From contig JAJYDH010000281.1 of the NCBI GenBank assembly GCA_021777685.1, forward strand, positions 1-8,421: a stretch of 8,421 nt of DNA, written 5' to 3'. The notes beneath the pieces are model-generated. The model saw nothing but the letters and a program-made list of their open reading frames with translations, was not told where the DNA came from and made no database searches. Source of the DNA: Planctomycetota bacterium. Its GTDB lineage: Bacteria > Planctomycetota > Planctomycetia > Isosphaerales > Isosphaeraceae. Position numbers and translations under genes: made by a program. Shown piece after piece: positions 1 to 4,680 of this stretch (position 1 is the first letter of the stretch; the number at the start of each line of letters is the position of its first letter).

Positions 1-30
1 GAGCCCCACCATCCCGGCGTGGTGGGGCTC
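1..30 (-). terminator. Hairpin terminator downstream of hpt
   Basis: A perfect inverted repeat: GAGCCCCACCA at 1-11 and TGGTGGGGCTC at 20-30, with an 8-nt loop. It lies 56 nt beyond the hpt stop codon in the direction of hpt transcription. No run of T follows within the window on either strand, so it may be a T-less GC hairpin terminator or 3' stabiliser. The sequence is symmetric and could also serve a gene lying to the left. Confidence 0.65.
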
Positions 31-86
31 GCCCGAGGCTCGACCCACCCTACGAATGCCGATACGCCTTGCAGAGTCCTCAGTCC

Positions 87-605
87 TCAGTCGTGCGACG
101 ACGGCAGGACGGCGACGTAGGGCAGGTGGCGATAGTCGTCGTCGAAGTCGAGGCCGTAGCCGACGACGAAGGCGTCGGGGATCTCGAACCCGCAGTAGTC
201 GGGCTCGATCTGGACCTCCTGGCGGCCCTTCTTGCGGAGGAGCACGGCGGTCCGGACCCTCAGGGCGCCCCGGTCGGACATCCGGTGGACCAGCGTGGCC
301 AGCGTGTGCCCGGTGTCGAGGATGTCGTCGAGGAGCAGGACGTCCCGCCCGGCGACGTCGGGGGCGAACGACTCGTTGATGATCAGGGCTCCCGCGGTGG
401 TGGTCGCCCCCTTGTAGCTGCTGGCCTGGAGGAGCGCCACGCGGAGCGGGAGCTGGATCTGGCGGATCAGGTCGGCCAGCACGATCAGGCTGCCGGTCAG
501 GATGGCGACGATCGTCAGCGGCCGGCCCTGGTAGTCGGCCTCGATCTGCCGGCCCAGCTCGCGGACCCGCTCCTGGATCTGGGCCTCGGTGATCAGGATC
601 TCCAC
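87..605 (-). CDS. hpt: Hypoxanthine phosphoribosyltransferase
   Basis: A cytoplasmic purine-salvage enzyme that transfers the phosphoribosyl group of PRPP to hypoxanthine (often also guanine), giving IMP or GMP. With the GTG start at 605 the protein has 172 residues, close to the family norm of about 175-185. Visible motifs are ILTGS (35-39), the flexible-loop segment SSYKGATTTAG (62-72), the PRPP-binding motif VLLLDDILDTGHTL with the acidic pair D93/D94 and likely catalytic D97, and the C-terminal block PDYCGFEIPDAFVVGYGLDFDDDYRHLPYVAVL, which is nearly diagnostic of bacterial Hpt. The frame stays open to an ATG at 731, but the extra 42 residues are low-complexity and unlike the family. The sequence VEILITEAQIQERV is the usual Hpt beginning, and GAGGG lies 10 nt before the GTG. 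A possible promoter at 703-731 falls inside the longer reading frame, which also favours the internal start. The gene stands alone and is followed by a hairpin. Function is very secure; the exact start is less so. Confidence 0.95.
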   Translation of the reverse strand: MEILITEAQIQERVRELGRQIEADYQGRPLTIVAILTGSLIVLADLIRQIQLPLRVALLQASSYKGATTTAGALIINESFAPDVAGRDVLLLDDILDTGHTLATLVHRMSDRGALRVRTAVLLRKKGRQEVQIEPDYCGFEIPDAFVVGYGLDFDDDYRHLPYVAVLPSSHD

Positions 606-702
606 GACGTCCCGGCCCTCAAGGTGGTGCAGGCTCGGCGGCGCGGCCTCGCCGACCGACGACGGACGGCCGCCCGGGAGGAGGCGGCGACCGGCGCGAT
701 CC

Positions 703-731
703 ATCATGACGGAAGGGACGGCCCACGCCAA
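703..731 (-). promoter_or_regulatory. Possible sigma-70 promoter of hpt
   Basis: Read on the minus strand, TTGGCG (726-731) and CATGAT (703-708) are separated by 17 nt. Each matches the -35 and -10 consensus at four of six positions. The transcript would start near 696 and leave about 90 nt before the GTG at 605. Found by eye in GC-rich DNA, so only moderately supported. Confidence 0.35.
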
Positions 732-747
732 GGGGCGAGGAACCTCG

Positions 748-771
748 GGCTCGATCGGATCGGATCGAGCC
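748..771 (-). terminator. Hairpin directly after the PEP-CTERM gene
   Basis: GGCTCGATC (748-756) and GATCGAGCC (763-771) form a perfect 9-bp stem with a 6-nt loop. It begins 4 nt beyond the stop codon of the leftward gene ending at 776, the expected place for its terminator. No T tract follows. It also separates that gene from the proposed hpt promoter. Confidence 0.5.
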
Positions 772-775
772 GGGC

Positions 776-1396
776 TCAGACCCCGGCCGCCGCCCGGCGG
801 GACCGGCGGAAGGCCCGGGCCCGGAGCAGGCCGACGCCGGCCAGGGCCGACCAGAGGGCCAGCGAGACCGGCTCCGGCGCGTTCGTCACCGGGGTGGCCG
901 GCGGGGCGCCGTTAACCGAGGTCGGGGTGTACGACAGCAGCTCGGGGGCCATCGGCGAGAGGTCGACCGGCCCCGGCGGCTGGAGCGTCAGCGTGGGCGC
1001 GGTCGCCGAGCTGTAGCTCGGCTCCAGGCTCACCTTGAAGTTGAGCACCCCGCCGGGCGCGAGCCCGCCGTTGCCGAACTGCAAGGCCAGCTCCTGCGAC
1101 GACGGGTCGGTCGGGCTGAGGAACACCTGGAGGTTGTTCGGGTCGAAGCCCGACGAGCCGCCGACGATCGTCAGCGGGCTGGTCGTCGGGTCGAGCGGCT
1201 GCACCGAGTTCGGCGGGACGACGCTGGTCACGATCAGGTCGGTGACCGGCTTCGCCTCGGTGTTCACCAGCTCGTAATAGGCGTACTTCGTCCCGTTCTC
1301 GGTCACGATGCTCGCCGCCGAAGCGGATGACGGCAGGGCCGCCGCGATGAAGGCGGCCGGCAGCAGGGCCAGGGATGCGATGCAGCGTCTCAACAC
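776..1396 (-). CDS. PEP-CTERM sorted exported protein, function unknown
   Basis: A 206-residue protein with an N-terminal signal peptide (VLRRCIASLALLPAAFIAAA, then PSSASA, probable cleavage after A27) and a C-terminal sorting tail. The tail has PEP at 174-176, followed by the hydrophobic stretch VSLALWSALAGVGLL and a cluster of arginines (RARAFRRSRR). This is the PEP-CTERM architecture, recognised and cleaved by an exosortase for placement at the cell surface. The middle (about 28-170) has no cysteine, is rich in Pro, Ser, Thr, Asn and Gly, and looks like an extracellular beta-rich domain; I do not recognise a family. The GTG start at 1396 is chosen because AGGAGGAG lies 8 nt before it and translation then opens directly into the signal peptide; the upstream extension of the frame is low-complexity. 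A hairpin follows the stop codon, so it is probably a single-gene transcript. No exosortase or glycosyltransferase lies in the window, so the sorting enzyme must be elsewhere in the genome. Confidence 0.87.
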   Translation of the reverse strand: MLRRCIASLALLPAAFIAAALPSSASAASIVTENGTKYAYYELVNTEAKPVTDLIVTSVVPPNSVQPLDPTTSPLTIVGGSSGFDPNNLQVFLSPTDPSSQELALQFGNGGLAPGGVLNFKVSLEPSYSSATAPTLTLQPPGPVDLSPMAPELLSYTPTSVNGAPPATPVTNAPEPVSLALWSALAGVGLLRARAFRRSRRAAAGV

Positions 1397-1496
1397 GGCG
1401 AAAACTCCTCCTGAATTCGAGCCATGAGCCCATGACAAGGCCGATCCGCTTCCCCGCCGCCGATCCGTCCGTAAGTCGGTCGATCGGGTCGGCTCG

Positions 1497-1514
1497 CGAC
1501 CGATCAATCGGTCG
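1497..1514. repeat. Inverted repeat in divergent spacer
   Basis: CGACCGAT (1497-1504) and ATCGGTCG (1507-1514) form an 18-bp interrupted palindrome with a 2-bp centre. It lies about 100 bp upstream of the PEP-CTERM start and could be a regulator binding site. The surrounding DNA is rich in CGGTC words, so chance is not excluded. Confidence 0.35.
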
Positions 1515-1772
1515 GTCGGAGTCGTCCCGGCGGGGACTCATCCTGATTGTGAATCGTCGGGGAGTGCGCGTCCGAGGTGGGGTCCGAGGACCGGGTCCGA
1601 GCCCTGACCGCGAACGGGCCGCATTCTGCTGCGATCCCCGAGATCGGTCAACCCCAGCTCGACCGAGCCTTGAGGAAAAATCGACAAAACCGGGCCGATA
1701 CTTGGGGCCAAATCCCGGAATAAGCCGGATCTCCACGGTTTTCGCCATTTCCCGCCGGGCCCCCGCAAGCCG

Positions 1773-1811
1773 GATGGGCGACGGGCGATGAGGGAAGGGG
1801 ATGGGCGAGGC
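1773..1811. repeat. GATGGGCGA-type short repeats, first cluster
   Basis: Copies or near copies of GATGGGCGA occur at 1773-1781 and 1800-1808, with the related ACGGGCGATG at 1781-1790. Close by, at about 1850-1875, GGCCATCGGCCATCCACCAT looks like a degenerate relative in the opposite orientation. The same word recurs in another spacer at 3727-3744, and nowhere that I noticed inside the genes. This suggests a dispersed intergenic repeat of unknown role. Confidence 0.45.
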
Positions 1812-1906
1812 CGGGAAATGAGGATGTCAGCCCGTCGAACATCCCCGCCGATCGGCCATCGGCCATCCACCATCCCCTCAATGCGGGCTGTCGGGGGCGG
1901 GGCCCA

Positions 1907-1935
1907 TTCCGAATTCGCCGCCGATCGAATAGGAT
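1907..1935 (+). promoter_or_regulatory. Possible promoter of the sigma operon
   Basis: TAGGAT at 1930-1935 matches the -10 consensus at four of six positions and is followed by a G-rich stretch. The element 17 nt upstream, TTCCGA at 1907-1912, is a poor -35. A start near 1942 would leave a leader of about 30 nt before the ATG at 1971, with the ribosome binding site at 1961. No self-recognising ECF promoter (GGAAC-type -35) was evident. Confidence 0.3.
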
Positions 1936-1970
1936 GCGGGGGCCGAGCGTCATCCTCTTCAGGTGACCGC

Positions 1971-2555
1971 ATGCCCGAGGCAACCATCCGCGCGATGGAG
2001 ACCGACGAAGCGCTGGTCCGACTGGCCCGAGAGGGGGACCGCTCCGCCATGGAGGAGCTGTTCCGCCGCCACTGGGGCGTCGCCTATCGGGTGGCGTACC
2101 GGCTCCTCGGCCACGACCAGGACGCCCAGGACGCCACGCAAGAGTGCATGATCAAGGCGATGGCCCACCTGGGCGACTTCGACGGCCGGAGCGGGTTCCG
2201 GACCTGGCTCCTTCGGATCGTGACCAACGCCGCCTTCGACGCCGGCCGGAGGCGGAAGCGGCGGGCGACCGTCGGGCTGGGGTCGGCCGAGGGGGACGCG
2301 GGCGGGTTCGAGCCGGCCCGGGAAGACGACCCGGCCCGGAACCTCCGGCGACAGGACCTCCGCAACACCCTCGACACCGCCCTCGACAAGATCCCGCCCA
2401 AGCTCCGCAAGACCTTCGTCCTGTTCGCCGAGGCCGGACTGACCTACGCCGAGATCGCCGAGGTCCAGCAGGTGCCGATCGGGACCGTGATGAGCCGGAT
2501 CTATAATGCCAGGACCAAGCTTCAATCGTATCTGGACGGCGTCGAAGGACTCTGA
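1971..2555 (+). CDS. ECF-family RNA polymerase sigma factor
   Basis: A 194-residue sigma-70 family factor of the extracytoplasmic-function type, which directs RNA polymerase to a dedicated set of promoters when released by its anti-sigma factor. Sigma region 2 spans about residues 14-98, with the core-binding and -10 recognition segment DATQECMIKAMAHLGDFDGRSGFRTWLLRIVTNAAFD followed by the basic patch RRRKRR. A short acidic linker (about 104-125) leads to region 4 (about 130-186), with the helix-turn-helix LTYAEIAEVQQVPIGTVMSRIYNARTKL. The typical ECF length and absence of region 3 fit. The ATG at 1971 is preferred because AGG lies 7 nt before it; METDEAL at 1995 is the alternative. The frame is open upstream to 1788, but that part is low-complexity. 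It heads a three-gene plus-strand set, 52 nt before the anti-sigma gene. Class confidence is very high; target genes cannot be seen here. Confidence 0.95.
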   Translation: MPEATIRAMETDEALVRLAREGDRSAMEELFRRHWGVAYRVAYRLLGHDQDAQDATQECMIKAMAHLGDFDGRSGFRTWLLRIVTNAAFDAGRRRKRRATVGLGSAEGDAGGFEPAREDDPARNLRRQDLRNTLDTALDKIPPKLRKTFVLFAEAGLTYAEIAEVQQVPIGTVMSRIYNARTKLQSYLDGVEGL

Positions 2556-2607
2556 GACGATCGATCGAACGATCGCGGCCCGACGCCGCCGCCCGGGAGT
2601 GTGACCG

Positions 2608-3192
2608 ATGCGTTGTGACGATGTGACCCGAGAACTCGCGACCCCCTCCGGCGACCTCGACCCGGCCGATCTGGCCGGGCACCTGGCCTCCTGCGCGAGC
2701 TGTGCCGGGTGGGCAAGCCGGGCCTCGGACCTCGACCGGATCTGGGAGGCGACCCGGCCGGCCGAGCCCTCCGCCGACGCCCTCGACGCGCTCTGGGCCC
2801 ACGCCTCGGCCGCCCTCGACGCCCGGACCGCCCCGGCCACCCTCCGGTTCGAGGCCCCGGGACGCCCCCGACGACGGGCGGCGCTCGCGTTCGCGCTGGC
2901 CTCGGCCGCCGCCGTCCTGTTCGCGGCATCGGCCCTGTTCCGCGACCGCGCGCCGGATGCTCCGAAGGTCGCCGACAACCAAGTCGCCTCTCCGCCCGTC
3001 CGGGCGACAGCCCCGCCCCCGTCGGTCGTGAAGGTGAACGTGGACGTCGACCAGATCGCCATCGTCCGGATCGGCGAGGGGGGCCCTCGGGTCGAGATCC
3101 TCGACGAGACGCCTCTGTTCGCCTCGTCCTCGCTGGCCGACGACACGCCCCACGACAGGTTCAACGCCTGGGAAAGCATGGCCTCCCGATGA
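2608..3192 (+). CDS. Membrane anti-sigma factor with zinc-binding (ZAS-type) motif
   Basis: A 194-residue protein that probably holds the upstream ECF sigma factor inactive at the inner membrane. The N-terminal domain has C3 and the H25-x3-C29-x2-C32 signature (GHLASCASC) of zinc-binding anti-sigma domains. A single membrane helix follows at about 91-111 (AALAFALASAAAVLFAASALF), with RPRRR on its cytoplasmic side, so the N-terminus should be inside. The exported C-terminal part (about 112-194) has a Pro/Ala linker and a segment around VVKVNVDVDQIAIVRIGEGG of unknown fold, which could sense an envelope signal. GGGAG lies 8 nt before the ATG. The stop codon overlaps the start of the next gene (ATGA at 3189-3192), indicating translational coupling. 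The sigma-binding role is inferred from motif and position; partner specificity is not shown by sequence. Confidence 0.9.
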   Translation: MRCDDVTRELATPSGDLDPADLAGHLASCASCAGWASRASDLDRIWEATRPAEPSADALDALWAHASAALDARTAPATLRFEAPGRPRRRAALAFALASAAAVLFAASALFRDRAPDAPKVADNQVASPPVRATAPPPSVVKVNVDVDQIAIVRIGEGGPRVEILDETPLFASSSLADDTPHDRFNAWESMASR

Positions 3193-3671
3193 CCGGCCCC
3201 CGCCCATCGACCCGGGCGGCCTGGTCGGTCCTGGTCGCACTGGCGATCGGCCCCGTCCTCGCCCTCCCGAGCCCGGCGCGTGCGCAGGGGGCTCCGGGCC
3301 GCCAGGTGGTCTTGTTCGGCGTTCTGGCCACGCCGGGCGGCACCGCGATGGACGCGAAGATCTCGCCGGTGGTCGCGGCGCAGCTCCGCCGGACCCTGCC
3401 CGGCCACAGCTTCAAGCTGATCCAGATCAAGAGCGACCGGGTCCTCCCCGGCCAGTCGGTCGAGCTGGACCTGGGCGACGGATTCGTGGCCACCGCCCAG
3501 CTCCTCAACCCGCTCGACCCCAACGGCAAGGTCCAGATGCGGTTCGACCTCTCGCTGATGGGCCTGCCGCAGTTCCAGTCGATCGTGGCGACGCCCCCCG
3601 ACCAGTTCAACTTCTTCGACAAGATGCTGCCCAGCAACGCCCACCTGCTCATCGGCGTCGGCGCCCGCTGA
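3189..3671 (+). CDS. Secreted protein encoded with sigma/anti-sigma pair, function unknown
   Basis: A 160-residue protein with a classical signal peptide: RPSTR, the hydrophobic run AAWSVLVALAIGPVLAL, then PSPARA with probable cleavage after A32. The mature part has about 128 residues, no cysteine and no further membrane helix. It reads as an alternating-strand domain with conserved-looking blocks KLIQIKSDRVLPGQSVELDLGDGF, NGKVQMRFDLSL, TPPDQFNFFDKMLP and the terminal LLIGVGAR. From memory this resembles a family of planctomycete exported hypothetical proteins, but I cannot name a domain. Its ATG overlaps the stop codon of the anti-sigma gene, so the three proteins should be made together. 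It could be an envelope ligand or co-regulator of the anti-sigma factor, or simply a product tuned by the pathway. A GC stem brackets its stop codon (GCCCGC, TGA, GCGGGC at 3663-3677) and may help end the transcript. Confidence 0.87.
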   Translation: MTGPRPSTRAAWSVLVALAIGPVLALPSPARAQGAPGRQVVLFGVLATPGGTAMDAKISPVVAAQLRRTLPGHSFKLIQIKSDRVLPGQSVELDLGDGFVATAQLLNPLDPNGKVQMRFDLSLMGLPQFQSIVATPPDQFNFFDKMLPSNAHLLIGVGAR

Positions 3672-3677
3672 GCGGGC
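3663..3677 (+). terminator. Short GC stem straddling the stop codon
   Basis: GCCCGC (3663-3668) and GCGGGC (3672-3677) pair perfectly, with the stop codon TGA as the 3-nt loop. A stem at the end of the sigma operon could act in termination or 3'-end protection, but it is short and has no T tract. Confidence 0.25.
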
Positions 3678-3726
3678 CTCCGGACTCCCGGGGGGACGGG
3701 TCTCCTCCACGATCCCGCCAGGCTTC

Positions 3727-3744
3727 GATGGGCGATGGGCGAGG
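3727..3744. repeat. GATGGGCGA-type short repeats, second cluster
   Basis: Two tandem 7-bp-spaced copies, GATGGGCGATGGGCGAGG, share the words GATGGGCGA and GATGGGCGAGGC with the spacer at 1773-1811. The copies here are more regular than in the first cluster. Confidence 0.45.
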
Positions 3745-3762
3745 CGGGCCATCGGTCGAGAC

Positions 3763-3787
3763 GATCTCAGATCTGAGATCTCAGATC
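3763..3787. repeat. Alternating GATCTCA/GATCTGA palindromic array
   Basis: The 25 bp read GATCTCA, GATCTGA, GATCTCA, GATC. Because GATCTCA and GATCTGA are near reverse complements around GATC, this gives two overlapping perfect 18-bp palindromes, 3763-3780 and 3770-3787. It is markedly AT-richer than its surroundings. It could be a protein-binding site, a cruciform-forming element, or the residue of a dispersed intergenic repeat. Confidence 0.55.
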
Positions 3788-3853
3788 CTGGATCGGTGTT
3801 TCGAGACCTCTGGGCGGGGCCGCGGCCCGGAAATGAGATCGGGCCGCCCCGGC

Positions 3854-3873
3854 CGGCGAGGTGGTCCTCGCCG
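3854..3873. other. Strong hairpin with TGGT loop
   Basis: CGGCGAGG (3854-3861) and CCTCGCCG (3866-3873) form a perfect 8-bp stem closed by a 4-nt loop. The first of three hairpins spaced roughly 80-100 bp apart in this gene-free stretch. Confidence 0.45.
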
Positions 3874-3936
3874 AACGAGGGCCTTCGCGCGGCCGAGACG
3901 GCCGATCACGTCGTCCTTCTCCCGGGACCGCGACGG

Positions 3937-3958
3937 CCCTCCGGATGAATCCGGAGGG
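3937..3958. terminator. Strong hairpin, possible terminator between convergent genes
   Basis: CCCTCCGGAT (3937-3946) and ATCCGGAGGG (3949-3958) are perfect 10-bp arms; in RNA this gives a 9-bp stem with a TGAA loop. On the plus strand TTTGATTTT follows about 26 nt after it. It could stop readthrough from the sigma operon (plus) or from the small membrane gene (minus), but no adjacent T tract confirms a classical terminator. Confidence 0.4.
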
Positions 3959-4038
3959 AGGGAACGATCGGGGCGGACGACGCTTTGATTTTCCAGTCGG
4001 GCCGATCCCTGGCCCCGGGCCTTCGGTCGCGTTCCTTC

Positions 4039-4060
4039 CCTGGACGCGGTCGAGTCCAGG
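4039..4060. other. Hairpin in gene-free stretch
   Basis: CCTGGAC (4039-4045) and GTCCAGG (4054-4060) form a 7-bp stem with an 8-nt loop. It lies about 120 nt past the stop codon of the leftward small membrane gene and could be its terminator, though it lacks a T tract. Confidence 0.35.
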
Positions 4061-4182
4061 CCCATGTCTCGGCCATCCCTGGCCGGTCCGGAGATCCCTC
4101 CGACACCGACGTTATCGGCCGCGACGGCACCCCGGCCTGAACAATTCCGACCGGATCGGGACCGCGGCCGGCCGACCGGGGG

Positions 4183-4422
4183 TCAGCGATGGCCGTGACC
4201 GATCGTCCCGGGGTCGGCCGGGGCATGGCCGACCGCCTCGGGGTCCGCCGAGCGGCGGGGGGCCCACGGTGGCGAGCCCAGGGCCCAGGAGATCAGCATC
4301 GAGGCCGGGATCGGCATCAGCGCGATCGCCAGGGCGATCCAGAACGAGATCCGCTCGGAGCGCTCCCACTCCGTCGAGCGGGCCGCGCGGCCCCGGTCCT
4401 TGTCGGCTCGATCGAGATTCAT
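4183..4422 (-). CDS. Small single-helix membrane protein, function unknown
   Basis: A 79-residue protein starting at the ATG at 4422. It has a charged N-terminus (NLDRADKDRGRAARSTEWERSER), one strongly hydrophobic helix at about 25-48 (ISFWIALAIALMPIPASMLISWALG) and a Pro/Ala-rich tail ending in the histidine-containing GTIGHGHR. After the first few codons nearly every third base is G or C, and the hydrophobic segment is coherent, so this is probably a real gene. GGGGA lies 7 nt before the start. An alternative ATG at 4476 would add 18 Gly-rich residues and is less likely. It runs divergently from the sugar-kinase gene across a 258-bp spacer. I recognise no family; the short charged-helix-tail form suits a membrane anchor or small accessory subunit, and the His-rich end might bind metal, but both are guesses. 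Confidence 0.7.
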   Translation of the reverse strand: MNLDRADKDRGRAARSTEWERSERISFWIALAIALMPIPASMLISWALGSPPWAPRRSADPEAVGHAPADPGTIGHGHR

Positions 4423-4608
4423 CGGACCATCCCCGCGCCCGGCGGTCGCCCCGCCCCCGGACGGGATGAAGCCCAAGAGATCGTCGGGAGCCCGCTCATG
4501 AGGATAATTCGAGACCGGCCGGCCCGCCAGTAACCTGTCTTCAAGGGCCCGGGTCGCGGGCCTCGACGACCCCGGCGGAATCTCGGATCAACCCGCCGGC
4601 CGTCCGGT

Positions 4609-4614
4609 TATGCT
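4609..4614 (+). promoter_or_regulatory. Possible -10 element of the sugar-kinase operon
   Basis: TATGCT at 4609-4614 matches TATAAT at four of six positions and is followed by GGGAGGGG, a context like that after the proposed sigma-operon -10. No good -35 is visible at 16-18 nt upstream. A transcript from about 4621 would have a leader of some 60 nt. The rest of the 4423-4680 spacer shows no further element I can support. Confidence 0.25.
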
Positions 4615-4680
4615 GGGAGGGGACCGGCCGCCGGGCCGCGCTTCGCCCGCGACGAGCACCCGCCTTCGAGATGGGGGACG

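Larger units (their letters stand above)
1397..1970. other. Divergent spacer between PEP-CTERM gene and sigma operon
   Basis: About 570 bp without a convincing gene: open frames here are arginine- and proline-rich and lack family-like sequence. It must hold the leftward promoter of the PEP-CTERM gene and the rightward promoter of the sigma operon. Visible elements are an inverted repeat at 1497-1514, a comparatively A-rich patch at 1676-1690, the GATGGGCGA-type repeats at 1773-1811, their reverse-orientation relatives near 1850-1875, and a candidate promoter at 1907-1935. I could not place the leftward promoter with confidence. Confidence 0.6.
3672..4182. other. Gene-free, hairpin-rich stretch between sigma operon and small membrane gene
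   Basis: About 510 bp with no open frame I would call a gene: the candidates are Arg/Pro/Gly-rich, mutually overlapping and without hydrophobic or family-like segments. It holds a second GATGGGCGA cluster (3727-3744), a GATCTSA palindromic array (3763-3787) and three strong hairpins (3854-3873, 3937-3958, 4039-4060). It lies between convergent genes and may contain their terminators, a decayed gene, or a structured RNA. Confidence 0.55.

Noticed and set aside
77..90. Tandem TCCTCAG pair next to the hpt stop codon
   Set aside because: Only two 7-bp copies; too short to distinguish from chance.
69..1016. Plus-strand frame opposite hpt and the PEP-CTERM gene
   Set aside because: Shadow of the minus-strand hpt gene, whose catalytic motifs are complete.
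1959..3752. Very long minus-strand open frame antisense to the sigma operon
   Set aside because: It is a GC-rich shadow of three clear genes, Arg/Gly/Glu-rich with no domain or ribosome binding site; the plus-strand products have unmistakable motifs.
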